Of a DNA stretch of 64,000 nt, positions 1-7,426 are shown in pieces. The number at the start of each line of letters is the position of its first letter. Within the stretch, counting starts at the first letter, position 1. The DNA comes from CAXMQZ01 sp963707075 (GTDB lineage Bacteria > Acidobacteriota > Thermoanaerobaculia > Multivoradales > JAHEKO01). A program made the translations under genes and the position numbers. Under the pieces are notes generated by a model that did not search any database, was not told the origin of the DNA, and was given only the letters and a program-made list of their open reading frames with translations. The DNA lies in NCBI GenBank assembly GCA_963707075.1, contig CAVPOX010000002.1:1904712-1968711 (forward strand). Direction: 5' to 3'.

Positions 1-176
1 TCACCGTCGCGGAATCCCGTCAGGCTGTAGAATCCCTGCCCGAGGACGATCCGATTGTCCTTTCCGTTCTGGAGGGAACGGAGTCGTGTTGTCTCGACGA
101 GCTCTCCGCAGAGATCAAAGGAATCGCCGGTCGTGTTCTCAGTGTCAAAGTCACAGCGCTCAAGCCGATCTCGTAG
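1..176 (+). CDS. 3' end of an unidentified gene
   Basis: The frame beginning at base 3 is open to a TAG at 174-176 and reads as ordinary protein (ending ...VKVTALKPIS), with acidic and hydrophobic residues spaced as in a small folded C-terminal domain. The gene begins before the window. I do not recognise the family. If real, its end overlaps the signal-peptide region of the downstream phosphatase by up to 44 bases, which argues against the earliest possible start (TTG at 55) of that phosphatase. Confidence 0.35.
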   Translation, partial: TVAESRQAVESLPEDDPIVLSVLEGTESCCLDELSAEIKGIAGRVLSVKVTALKPIS

Positions 177-1839
177 GGTCTCGTATCACGGTCTCTTGGC
201 TGGGGCAGCTCTGCTGAGTTGCCTCGGGCTGGCAGCCTGCAAGTCGACGGGTACCGCGGCAGCTCCCGTCAGCACTGATCGCGCTGAAACCGCAGTTGCT
301 CCCGGTCGCGAGAGCCCCGCGAGATTGATTCTCCTGATCGCCGTCGATCAGTTCGGCAGCGCCGAGTTCGAGCGGCTCGAGCCCTTCTTCACCGACGGCT
401 TCAGAACGCTGATCGATCGCGGCGTTGTCTACCCGCGCGCGCGCCACGAGCATGCTCTCACCGAGACCGGTCCCGGCCATGCGACCATCAGTACTGGCCG
501 CTATCCAAGGCATCATGGCGCGGTGACCAATTGGTGGGTCGAGGACGGTGAACCCGACTTGATCTGGGTTTCCGAAGACACCGAATACTCGAAGTCACCA
601 CGTCGGCTCCAGGTTGCGACCCTGGGTGATTGGATGAAGAAGAGTCATCCACAAAGCAAAGTGTTTGCGGCCGCCGGAAAGGCGCGCGCTGCGATCCTGT
701 TGGGAGGCCACAAGGCGGACGCCGCCTTCTGGTACGAAGAGCAGGAGGGGCACTTCGAGACCTCCACCTATTACCAGGAGCCGCAGTGGTTCACAGCTTT
801 CAGCGAGACCCGTTGGCTCGACAGGTTCCATGGCATGGTGTGGGAGCCGTTGCCCCTGGCGCCCGAAGTCCTGGAGCAGTTGGAGATCGTGGACTACGAT
901 TGGGGCCCTCTCAAGCCAAAGTTCCCCCACAGCCTGGGCGGGCTTAGACCAGCTCCGGTCGAGAACTTCTATGACGACGCCTGGTCGACACCGTGGCTCG
1001 ACGAGTACCTTGGAGTCCTGGCGGCCGAGATCATCCAGCAAGAGGATCTGGGCGGGGACGAGGCACCGGACCTGCTTGCCCTGAGCTTCTCGGCGCCCGA
1101 CTACATCGGCCATGGTTTTGGTACTCAAAGCCGCGAGTATGTCGACGCGTTGCTCCGGTTGGATCAGACCCTGGGCAAGCTGCTCGATCTGGTCGACGAG
1201 CGCGTCGGTCTCGACCACGTGGCCATTGCTCTGACCGCTGACCATGGGGTCGTCGAGGCCCCAGAGATTAGACAGCTGCGCGGCGAGCCAGCTCACCGAG
1301 TGAACTGGCAGGATGTTCAGTGCGTCCAGCAGTCCGATCGGCAGCTGGCAGAGAAGTACGATGTCGAGCGCTGGATGATCGTGGGTTCGGTTTTGGCACC
1401 CGGACTACCCGAGCAGACAGGTCGGTCGCGGGCCGAGCTGGAAGAGGAGATGGCGGAGCTCATCGAAAACTGCCCGAGAGTCGAAGAGGTCTGGACGCGG
1501 ACCGAGCTGCTGGCGGCCCAGGCCGGAGGTGTGGATCGCGAGTCCAACGAAGAGCTCTGGTTGTTCGCCAACAGTTACTATCCTGGGCGCAGCGCCGATC
1601 TCATGATCCGGTTCGAGGAGTACATGATGCAGTCTCGTGGCAGCGTCACCACCCACGGAACGCCCTATCTGTACGACCGACAGGTGCCAGCGATCTTCGT
1701 TGGGCCTGGAATCGCAGCGGATCGGCGGGACGACTATCTGGCCACGATAGATATCGCTCCCACCTTGGCGGGATTGTCGGGTGTCGCTGTCACGGATGAA
1801 GTCGATGGCCGTAATCTGGCGGGCCAGCTGCTTCCCTGA
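133..1839 (+). CDS. PafA-like alkaline phosphatase / phosphodiesterase lipoprotein
   Basis: Alkaline-phosphatase-superfamily enzyme that should hydrolyse phosphate mono- or diesters outside the cytoplasm. Counting from GTG 133, a basic N-terminus and hydrophobic stretch end in a lipobox (LGLAAC), so it is probably a lipoprotein. The metal site follows the family: Asp72 in IAVDQFG, candidate nucleophile Thr112 in TGPGHATIST, then FSAPDYIGHGFG, LTADHGV and a C-terminal THGTPY histidine. The open frame extends upstream to TTG 55, but that would overlap the preceding gene strongly. GTG 133 has AAAGGAA nine bases upstream, and GTG 142 is also possible. A hairpin with a T-rich tail follows at 1900. 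The substrate cannot be told from sequence. Confidence 0.87.
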   Translation: MFSVSKSQRSSRSRRVSYHGLLAGAALLSCLGLAACKSTGTAAAPVSTDRAETAVAPGRESPARLILLIAVDQFGSAEFERLEPFFTDGFRTLIDRGVVYPRARHEHALTETGPGHATISTGRYPRHHGAVTNWWVEDGEPDLIWVSEDTEYSKSPRRLQVATLGDWMKKSHPQSKVFAAAGKARAAILLGGHKADAAFWYEEQEGHFETSTYYQEPQWFTAFSETRWLDRFHGMVWEPLPLAPEVLEQLEIVDYDWGPLKPKFPHSLGGLRPAPVENFYDDAWSTPWLDEYLGVLAAEIIQQEDLGGDEAPDLLALSFSAPDYIGHGFGTQSREYVDALLRLDQTLGKLLDLVDERVGLDHVAIALTADHGVVEAPEIRQLRGEPAHRVNWQDVQCVQQSDRQLAEKYDVERWMIVGSVLAPGLPEQTGRSRAELEEEMAELIENCPRVEEVWTRTELLAAQAGGVDRESNEELWLFANSYYPGRSADLMIRFEEYMMQSRGSVTTHGTPYLYDRQVPAIFVGPGIAADRRDDYLATIDIAPTLAGLSGVAVTDEVDGRNLAGQLLP

Positions 1840-1899
1840 GCCTTCAAGCGGCGCAGCAGCGCTCCTCGAGCGACCCGCGGCAGACGCCTGAGTGGACTT

Positions 1900-1924
1900 T
1901 CTGCCTTCCAGGCAGACATTTTCT
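1900..1924. terminator. Candidate rho-independent terminator
   Basis: TCTGCCT at 1900-1906 and AGGCAGA at 1910-1916 form a perfect 7-bp stem with a 3-base loop, followed on the + strand by CATTTTCT. It lies between the convergent phosphatase and Lrp genes and could serve the phosphatase; the rest of 1840-1988 shows nothing else. Confidence 0.6.
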
Positions 1925-1988
1925 GATTGTCAGTGGAGTCTCGCTGGAAAAATTGATTCAATTATGGAGTGCAGGTGGAGAAGGTCGC

Positions 1989-2477
1989 TCATTTGCTCGA
2001 ATCGGCTGGCACCTCCGGAATGGGGAAGCCCGGTTTGCGATCTCCCCGGAAGATGAGAGATGTCTCCAGGTTGGCGACCTCCGGGTGAGTGGTGAAGGCC
2101 TCCAGGGCGAGGTCTCGCAGGTGCTCGGCGTCGCGCACGGCGACGTGAATGAGAAAATCTCTGGCGCCCGTGACGTGGTAAACCGCCATGACTTCGCGCG
2201 TGGCCAGGGCGTGGGCCTGAAAGGACTCGACAGCCTCGCGGGTATGTCGCAGTAGGCTGACCCCGATCAACGCCTGCAGGTCGATGCCCAGAGCCTTGGG
2301 ATCGACCTCGGCGTGATACCCGGTAAGCACCCTCTCTTCCTGGAGGCGGCGCACCCGTTCCCAGCAACTGGAAGGGGACAGGTGCACGTGGGCGGCGAGC
2401 TCTTTGTTGGACAGCCGACCATTGTTCTGCAGTGCGTCGAGAATACGGAAGTCGATTCGGTCCAGATCGGCTTTCAT
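1989..2477 (-). CDS. Lrp/AsnC family transcriptional regulator
   Basis: 162 residues, the usual length. An N-terminal winged helix-turn-helix (LDRIDFRILDALQNNGRLSNKELAAHV in family register) is followed by an AsnC/RAM ligand-binding domain (residues about 70-150) with the typical AVYHVTGARDFLIHV strand. The frame is open 20 codons further upstream, but ATG 2477 gives the family-standard MKADLDRIDFRIL start. It is divergent from the PLP enzyme at 2566 with an AT-rich 88-bp gap. Divergent Lrp-type regulators often sense the amino acid handled by the neighbouring enzyme, so a role in controlling Met/Cys degradation is a reasonable inference. Confidence 0.9.
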   Translation of the reverse strand: MKADLDRIDFRILDALQNNGRLSNKELAAHVHLSPSSCWERVRRLQEERVLTGYHAEVDPKALGIDLQALIGVSLLRHTREAVESFQAHALATREVMAVYHVTGARDFLIHVAVRDAEHLRDLALEAFTTHPEVANLETSLIFRGDRKPGFPIPEVPADSSK

Positions 2478-2565
2478 AAAGATAGTCCGTAGATAATTTG
2501 TTGGTGTTTCGCCATGTAGACAGTTTATTCTATCCAATGAATAAAATATAAAAGGAAATTCGTCT
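2478..2565. promoter_or_regulatory. AT-rich divergent control region with inverted repeat
   Basis: Much more AT-rich than its surroundings. It holds a perfect dyad, TTTATTC (2524-2530) and GAATAAA (2539-2545), with an 8-base spacer, a plausible Lrp-type operator. AAAAGGAAA at 2550-2558 supplies the ribosome binding site of the PLP enzyme. On the minus strand TAGAAT just beyond the dyad resembles a -10 box for the regulator, but no good -35 goes with it. Confidence 0.45.
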
Positions 2566-3780
2566 ATGGCCCACTCTATCAGAACGAATGCCGTCCATGC
2601 CGGGCGAGCCGAGTTGGCGGACCTGGGGGTTCATGCTCTGCCGCTAGACCTGTCGACAACCAATCCACTGTCGTCGCTCGCTGCGGCCAATGAGAGTCTC
2701 GAGGCGATGGCGCTTGGCGGTCATCCCCAGGGTAGCTCGGTATACGGGCGCCTCCACAACCCGACCGTTGCGCGGTTCGAGCGGGCCCTGGCTGGCCTCG
2801 AGGGGTCGGACGAGGCGGTGGCGTTCTCCTCGGGGATGGCGGCAATGACTGCCTGTCTGCTGGCGGCTCGAGAGAACGGGAACCACGTGGTGGCAATTCG
2901 ACCCCTTTATGGGGGTACCGACCATCTGCTGGCCAGCGGCCTGCTGGGCATCGAGGTGAGCTGGAGCACGCCTGAGGCTGTTGCCGATGCGCTTCGCCCC
3001 GACACGGCACTGGTGGTCCTGGAAACACCGGCCAACCCGACACTCGACCTGGTGGACATCGAGATGGTGGTCCAGCAGGCGCGGGGCATTCCCGTGTTGG
3101 TGGATTCGACCTTTGCGACCCCAGTACTCCAGCGACCGCTAGAGCACGGTGCGTGGATCGTCCTGCACAGCGCCACCAAGTTCCTGGGCGGCCATGGCGA
3201 CGTCATTGCCGGCGTGGTGGCGACCGATGAAAAGTGGGCGGCAGCATTGCGCCGTGTTCGTGTCGTCACAGGCGGGATTCTCCATCCCCTGGCGGCTTAC
3301 CTTCTCCACCGAGGGCTCCAGACACTGCCGGTTCGGGTCGAAGCGGCGCAGAACAGCGCGGTCGAGCTGGCGCGGCGACTGCAGTCGCATCCGGCGGTGG
3401 CGAAGGTCCTATTCCCGGGCCTTCCGGAGTGTGATCGGCAGGGACTCGTCGGGCGTCAGATGGATGGACCGGGTGCCGTTCTGTCTTTCGAGATGGTCGG
3501 TGGCCGTGAAGCTGCGGCGCGGGTGCTCGAGACGGTCGACTTGATGACTCCCGCGGTCAGTCTGGGGGCGACGGACACGCTCATCCAGCACCCAGCGAGT
3601 CTGACCCACCACGTGGTTGCCCTCGAGACGCGGGCCTGCTGCGGCATTTCCGAGGGGCTCTTGCGTATCTCCGTGGGGCTGGAGGACGTCGAGGACCTCT
3701 GGGCCGACCTGTCCATTGCGCTGGATATGGCGGTCTCAGAGTCAGAGAGCAAGCGGGTAGCGCTCACTTCGGCCATCTAA
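2566..3780 (+). CDS. Cys/Met-metabolism PLP-dependent lyase (trans-sulfuration family)
   Basis: 404-residue fold-type I PLP enzyme of the cystathionine gamma-synthase / gamma-lyase / methionine gamma-lyase family. The Schiff-base lysine is Lys205 in HSATKFLGGHGD, with the phosphate-binding segment SSGMAAMTA upstream and VDSTFATP before the lysine. The C-terminus (HPASLTH, GISEGLLRISVGLED) is close to methionine gamma-lyase. However, the loop after Tyr115 reads LYGGT, so the cysteine that marks methionine gamma-lyase (Cys116 in Pseudomonas putida) is glycine. Cystathionine or cysteine/homocysteine lyase activity is therefore as likely. Divergent from an Lrp regulator; good ribosome binding site. 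Confidence 0.9.
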   Translation: MAHSIRTNAVHAGRAELADLGVHALPLDLSTTNPLSSLAAANESLEAMALGGHPQGSSVYGRLHNPTVARFERALAGLEGSDEAVAFSSGMAAMTACLLAARENGNHVVAIRPLYGGTDHLLASGLLGIEVSWSTPEAVADALRPDTALVVLETPANPTLDLVDIEMVVQQARGIPVLVDSTFATPVLQRPLEHGAWIVLHSATKFLGGHGDVIAGVVATDEKWAAALRRVRVVTGGILHPLAAYLLHRGLQTLPVRVEAAQNSAVELARRLQSHPAVAKVLFPGLPECDRQGLVGRQMDGPGAVLSFEMVGGREAAARVLETVDLMTPAVSLGATDTLIQHPASLTHHVVALETRACCGISEGLLRISVGLEDVEDLWADLSIALDMAVSESESKRVALTSAI

Positions 3781-3891
3781 GTCGGCTCCCTTGCCTTGCC
3801 TGACGACCTCGTCGGCGTCGAGATCCCTGTGCCACGCGAAGACGCCCGGGTGCTTCGGGGTCCGGAGATTCTCAGGTGTCGCGCCTGCTGG

Positions 3892-4953
3892 CTAGCTGGC
3901 GAAAGCGTCGTTGTCGATCAGTTGCTGGAACATCTCGATCAGGGAGATCTCCAGGGGGCGATAGCTGATTCCCAGCTCGTCGATGCTCTTGCTGTTATCG
4001 GCGCGCCAGGGGTGGCCGACGTTGCGGGTAACCATCCTGCGCGACAGGCTCTTGTCGACCATGGGACCCATCAACCAGACGAGCCATTTGGGCAGGGTTC
4101 TTTTGGGGAACGGGTAGGCGTCGCCGAAGTGCTCGCGGAGGATCTCACCAAACTCCGCGAAACTGGTGTTGTGTGCCGAGGTGATGTAGCGACCTCTGGC
4201 TGATGGTGTAAATGCAGCTTTCAGGTGGGCATCCGCAACCTCCCGGACGTCGACAGCACCTATATAGAAGGCGGGTATGCCTGTTTTCATGGCTCCATTG
4301 CCGAACTGTTTTAGCAGCGTGAACGACTCCGAGGTGGCAAAGGGGTTTACGCCTGGACCCAGAACGAAGGAGGGGTTGATCACCACCAGGTCCCACCGAT
4401 CCTGCGCTTCAGCGATCTTCCAGGCCTCTCTCTCCGCAAGCGTTTTGGAGAAGGAGTAGGGCTGGTGGTCGAGAGAGGAGCTGAAGTTCCAATCCGCTTC
4501 GGTGAACCGATCCCGATCGATGGCCTCGATGTCGGCGTTGTCTCCATAGATGGCGGCGCAGCTGCTGGTGAGCACGACCCGTTTGACCGAGGCGGTCCGA
4601 TTGGCTGTTTCGAGGACGTTGCGTGTTCCTAGTTGAGCGGGCTCGATGAGATCTTTCTCTGGATCTTCGACAACCAGCGTAAACGGCGAGGCGGTGTGAA
4701 AAACCAGCTCGCATCCCTGCATCGCTTCCTTGTAGGAACCCTCCTCGAGCAGATCGGCCCTGAAGTACTCGATCGAGCCGGGCGTCTCTGCAGCCAGGGC
4801 GTCGAGAAACTTCAGCCTCTCGGCATTGGCTGGGTCGCGCACGGCAGCGTGCACCGTGATGCCGTCTTCCAGAAGTCGTCTGACGATCCATCCAGCGACA
4901 TATCCAGTCGCCCCGGTCACCAGAACGGGCTTGGTCATGTCGATTCGCTTCAT
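3892..4953 (-). CDS. Extended SDR, dihydroflavonol-4-reductase-like NAD(P)-dependent reductase
   Basis: 353-residue extended short-chain dehydrogenase. The nucleotide fold starts at once (PVLVTGATGYVAGWIVRRLL, TGxxGxxG) and the catalytic Tyr/Lys are in YSFSKTLAE, with a VVLTSS strand carrying the catalytic serine. This subgroup reduces ketones or aldehydes or acts as an epimerase; the substrate is unknown. An open frame runs 51 codons upstream, but ATG 4953 (or ATG 4938) is where similarity to the family begins. It stands alone between the PLP enzyme and a secreted protein. Confidence 0.85.
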   Translation of the reverse strand: MKRIDMTKPVLVTGATGYVAGWIVRRLLEDGITVHAAVRDPANAERLKFLDALAAETPGSIEYFRADLLEEGSYKEAMQGCELVFHTASPFTLVVEDPEKDLIEPAQLGTRNVLETANRTASVKRVVLTSSCAAIYGDNADIEAIDRDRFTEADWNFSSSLDHQPYSFSKTLAEREAWKIAEAQDRWDLVVINPSFVLGPGVNPFATSESFTLLKQFGNGAMKTGIPAFYIGAVDVREVADAHLKAAFTPSARGRYITSAHNTSFAEFGEILREHFGDAYPFPKRTLPKWLVWLMGPMVDKSLSRRMVTRNVGHPWRADNSKSIDELGISYRPLEISLIEMFQQLIDNDAFAS

Positions 4954-5069
4954 GAGAGCGGGTCTTCCATTCGTTGCATCCCAGCGATAGAGAACTGGAG
5001 GCGTCAGGTCACTTGCGGATCCTGCCAGCTCGGATTCAGATTGTGTCGCGAGCTTGCTGCAGACCGCGA

Positions 5070-5651
5070 TCAGTCCTCCCAGAGAGCTTGAAATGTAGGG
5101 CCGCACTGCATGGCGATGTAGTTGCGGGTGTCTTCGGTGGCCTGAATCTCGTAGAACAGACGATTCATCTCGGCGCTACCTAGGGTTTCAGCAAGCTCCT
5201 GCTCCGTACCGCCCTCTGCGAGGAACTGGTGCCTGAGAAAAGCCGAGAGGACCACGACAGACATCTCACCCAGGACGACAACGGATTTCTCTTCAGCGGT
5301 GTTGACCAGGTTGGGCTCGAGCGGCATCGAGCACGCACCGAACACGGCCATCGAGGCGATGATGGGATTCTTGAGGTCAGGCAGGTCGATCTTCTCCAGG
5401 CTGGGAGTGTTGCGGATGACCCCCTCCAGACCCCAGGTGTCGATGTGAGCGACGAGTTTTCCGATCAACGTGCGGGCTCGCTCCAGCTGATCCTCTTCGC
5501 TGTTGGGCAATTCGACCCCCGCCTGGTTGAGACGCTGGAGCATCTGATGTGCCGCCCTTTCGGCCAGATCCGGAGGGAACCATTCCGACTGAGCCAAAAC
5601 GGATGCGCTGACAAGGAGAATCGAGATGGCAAGCACTAGCAATGGGCGCAT
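5070..5651 (-). CDS. Secreted protein of unknown function
   Basis: 193 residues from ATG 5651, which opens a clear signal peptide (RPLLVLAISILLVSASVLAQ). The mature part is acidic and mostly helical in appearance, with few cysteines (one in GACSM, one in MQCGP) that could form a disulfide. I do not recognise a domain. The frame extends upstream but the signal peptide fixes the start. Probably periplasmic. Confidence 0.7.
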   Translation of the reverse strand: MRPLLVLAISILLVSASVLAQSEWFPPDLAERAAHQMLQRLNQAGVELPNSEEDQLERARTLIGKLVAHIDTWGLEGVIRNTPSLEKIDLPDLKNPIIASMAVFGACSMPLEPNLVNTAEEKSVVVLGEMSVVVLSAFLRHQFLAEGGTEQELAETLGSAEMNRLFYEIQATEDTRNYIAMQCGPTFQALWED

Positions 5652-5760
5652 GATGGCTTTCTCCGCGAGGGGGTGAGGCTGCGACTCGACTATAGAGCAT
5701 CGGGCAGCTGAGCGTGTATGGAACCCAACCACCAAGGATGAGGGAAGCAGGTAGACCGAC

Positions 5761-5817
5761 GGCGGGTGCCAGGGCCCGCCGCTCTGTTTGGTCGTTGCGG
5801 GCCCGGACTAGCCCGCA
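5761..5817. terminator. Two adjacent GC-rich hairpins downstream of the SYLF gene
   Basis: GGCGGG (5761-5766) pairs with CCCGCC (5775-5780), and TGCGGGC (5796-5802) pairs perfectly with GCCCGCA (5811-5817). They lie just past the stop of the minus-strand gene at 5828, where a terminator is expected, but neither has a T-run, so this is only a candidate. Confidence 0.4.
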
Positions 5818-5827
5818 CCTCGAGGTG

Positions 5828-6409
5828 CTACTCGGGTACAGGGTTGTAGCTGTACTTCTGGCCGCCGATACTGGCCTCGTACATCAAGCCACCCTGGGCC
5901 ATGGTCAGGACCAGCATCCCTTTGTAGTAGCTACCGGCATATGATCCGCCCGCTCCACCCGACGAGGCACCCGCACCCGCACCTTCGGTTCCGGCCTTGG
6001 CGCTGGCGCCTGATTGAATCGCGATCGCTCCGGCCTCGGCGTCGAACTCGAAGTTACCGCTGGTGAAGGTATCCAGAGCGGCCTTGTTCTGGAAGAAGAT
6101 GATCTGGCTGTAAGCCTGACCCCCGGCCTGGAACCCGATCGAGAGCTCGGTCAGCGCGGTAAAGCCGATGACTTTCTCGCCGACGTACACCTGACCCTTC
6201 CCACGAGATGCGCCGACACCCAGACCGGCCTTGCCGATACTCGGGAAAACGGCATAGGCGTATGCTGAATTGAACAGAGGTGCCACATCCGAGGACTGTT
6301 TGAACTTGTTGATGGTCTCGGTGTAATCCTGGACTTCGCGCTTGGCCCAGGCTGGCCCGGCCAGAGAGGCCACCAGGGCTACGATGAGGAGTAGGCATAG
6401 ACGACGCAT
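5828..6409 (-). CDS. SYLF/YSC84-domain lipid-binding secreted protein
   Basis: 193 residues with a signal peptide ending AGPAWAKR. The mature protein matches the SYLF (Ysc84, DUF500) pattern: YAYAVFPSIGKAGLGVG, then RGKGQVYV, ELSIGFQAGGQAYSQIIFF and GNFEFDAEAGAIA. SYLF domains bind lipids; in bacteria these are small periplasmic or outer-membrane-associated proteins of unclear role. A Gly/Ala/Ser-rich low-complexity stretch (GTEGAGAGASSGGAGGS) sits before the last strand. ATG 6409 is preceded by AAAAGGGGGA, which supports this start over an upstream one at 6454. Confidence 0.88.
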   Translation of the reverse strand: MRRLCLLLIVALVASLAGPAWAKREVQDYTETINKFKQSSDVAPLFNSAYAYAVFPSIGKAGLGVGASRGKGQVYVGEKVIGFTALTELSIGFQAGGQAYSQIIFFQNKAALDTFTSGNFEFDAEAGAIAIQSGASAKAGTEGAGAGASSGGAGGSYAGSYYKGMLVLTMAQGGLMYEASIGGQKYSYNPVPE

Positions 6410-6511
6410 GGTATCGATCCCCCTTTTCGATGAAATTCTCACGACTATCTTCAATCCTACACTGATCGCACAACCAACAGAGGTTCAGTGTAGTGGCATC
6501 GAGCCCGGCTC

Positions 6512-7405
6512 TCAAGCCTCGGCGAGCTTGCGCAGATACCGTGAGATACCCGTAACCGACATGGCCATTGGGTTGGCGAACTCGAAGGCCTGCATCAGCT
6601 CGGGCGACAGCCTCAAGCCCGCAAAACGATCCTGCAGACGCTGGCCATACCCCTCGGCCATCTCTTCGTGATCGAAACCCTCGTCCATCATCGACCGGAC
6701 GAAGTCGACGGCCTCGACCAGCGCGACCTGCAGCCCATCGAGTTGATTGTCCACCTCGTGGGTCGCACCGTAATGGGTGGGATAGAGAGTGGAGCACTCG
6801 AGATGACGGATCTTGTCGATCGTCTGTGTCCACGCTTCCAGATCGAACTCGGGGGGCGGCGCCGGAACGTCGATCCATGGTGAGCCGGGCAACTTGATTC
6901 CGGCAGCGTCACCGGTAAAGGCAATGTCCCCGACCTGGTAGACGTGGTGGTGCCGGGCATGTCCAGGGGTCTCGACGACCGTGAACGAGAGCCCACCGAC
7001 CTCGAGGACGTCGCCGTCCTCGACAGGCACGATTCTGTCCTCGGGTGCCGGCAGAATTTCGCCCCAAAGCGTGTCCATTTCATCTCCATAGATGCGCGTC
7101 GCGCTGGCGATGAGCTTGCCGGGGTCGATCAGGTGCGGGGCGCCGAAGGGGTGGACGTGCACCGTGGCGCCCTGGCGGGCCCACCAACCGGCGGCGCCAG
7201 CATGATCGAGATGAATGTGGGTCACCAGCACATGGCGAATGTCGGCGGGGGACACCCCGAGATCGTTCAGGGCGTCGAGCAGGGTCGGCAGGGTCGAACC
7301 GGGGCCGGTTTCCACCAACACCGGGCTATCGGGACCGTCGACCAGATAGGACGCGATAACCCGGGGAACTCCACGGTAGTGAAGGTCGAGAGTTTCAATC
7401 TGCAT
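6512..7405 (-). CDS. Metallo-beta-lactamase-fold hydrolase
   Basis: 297 residues, MBL fold. The zinc motif HIHLDH is in VLVTHIHLDHAGAAGWW, followed by a histidine in GHARHHH, FTGDAAG and a late HYGATH, the normal order of metal ligands in glyoxalase II-like enzymes. A thioester, lactone or phosphodiester substrate is possible. GAGAGAGGTG lies just upstream of the ATG. It begins 21 bases after the stop of the large FAD/Fe-S dehydrogenase and is probably co-transcribed, so it may act on a related 2-hydroxyacid thioester; that link is inference. Confidence 0.88.
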   Translation of the reverse strand: MQIETLDLHYRGVPRVIASYLVDGPDSPVLVETGPGSTLPTLLDALNDLGVSPADIRHVLVTHIHLDHAGAAGWWARQGATVHVHPFGAPHLIDPGKLIASATRIYGDEMDTLWGEILPAPEDRIVPVEDGDVLEVGGLSFTVVETPGHARHHHVYQVGDIAFTGDAAGIKLPGSPWIDVPAPPPEFDLEAWTQTIDKIRHLECSTLYPTHYGATHEVDNQLDGLQVALVEAVDFVRSMMDEGFDHEEMAEGYGQRLQDRFAGLRLSPELMQAFEFANPMAMSVTGISRYLRKLAEA

Positions 7406-7426
7406 GATGCACCTCTCTCTCGGATA

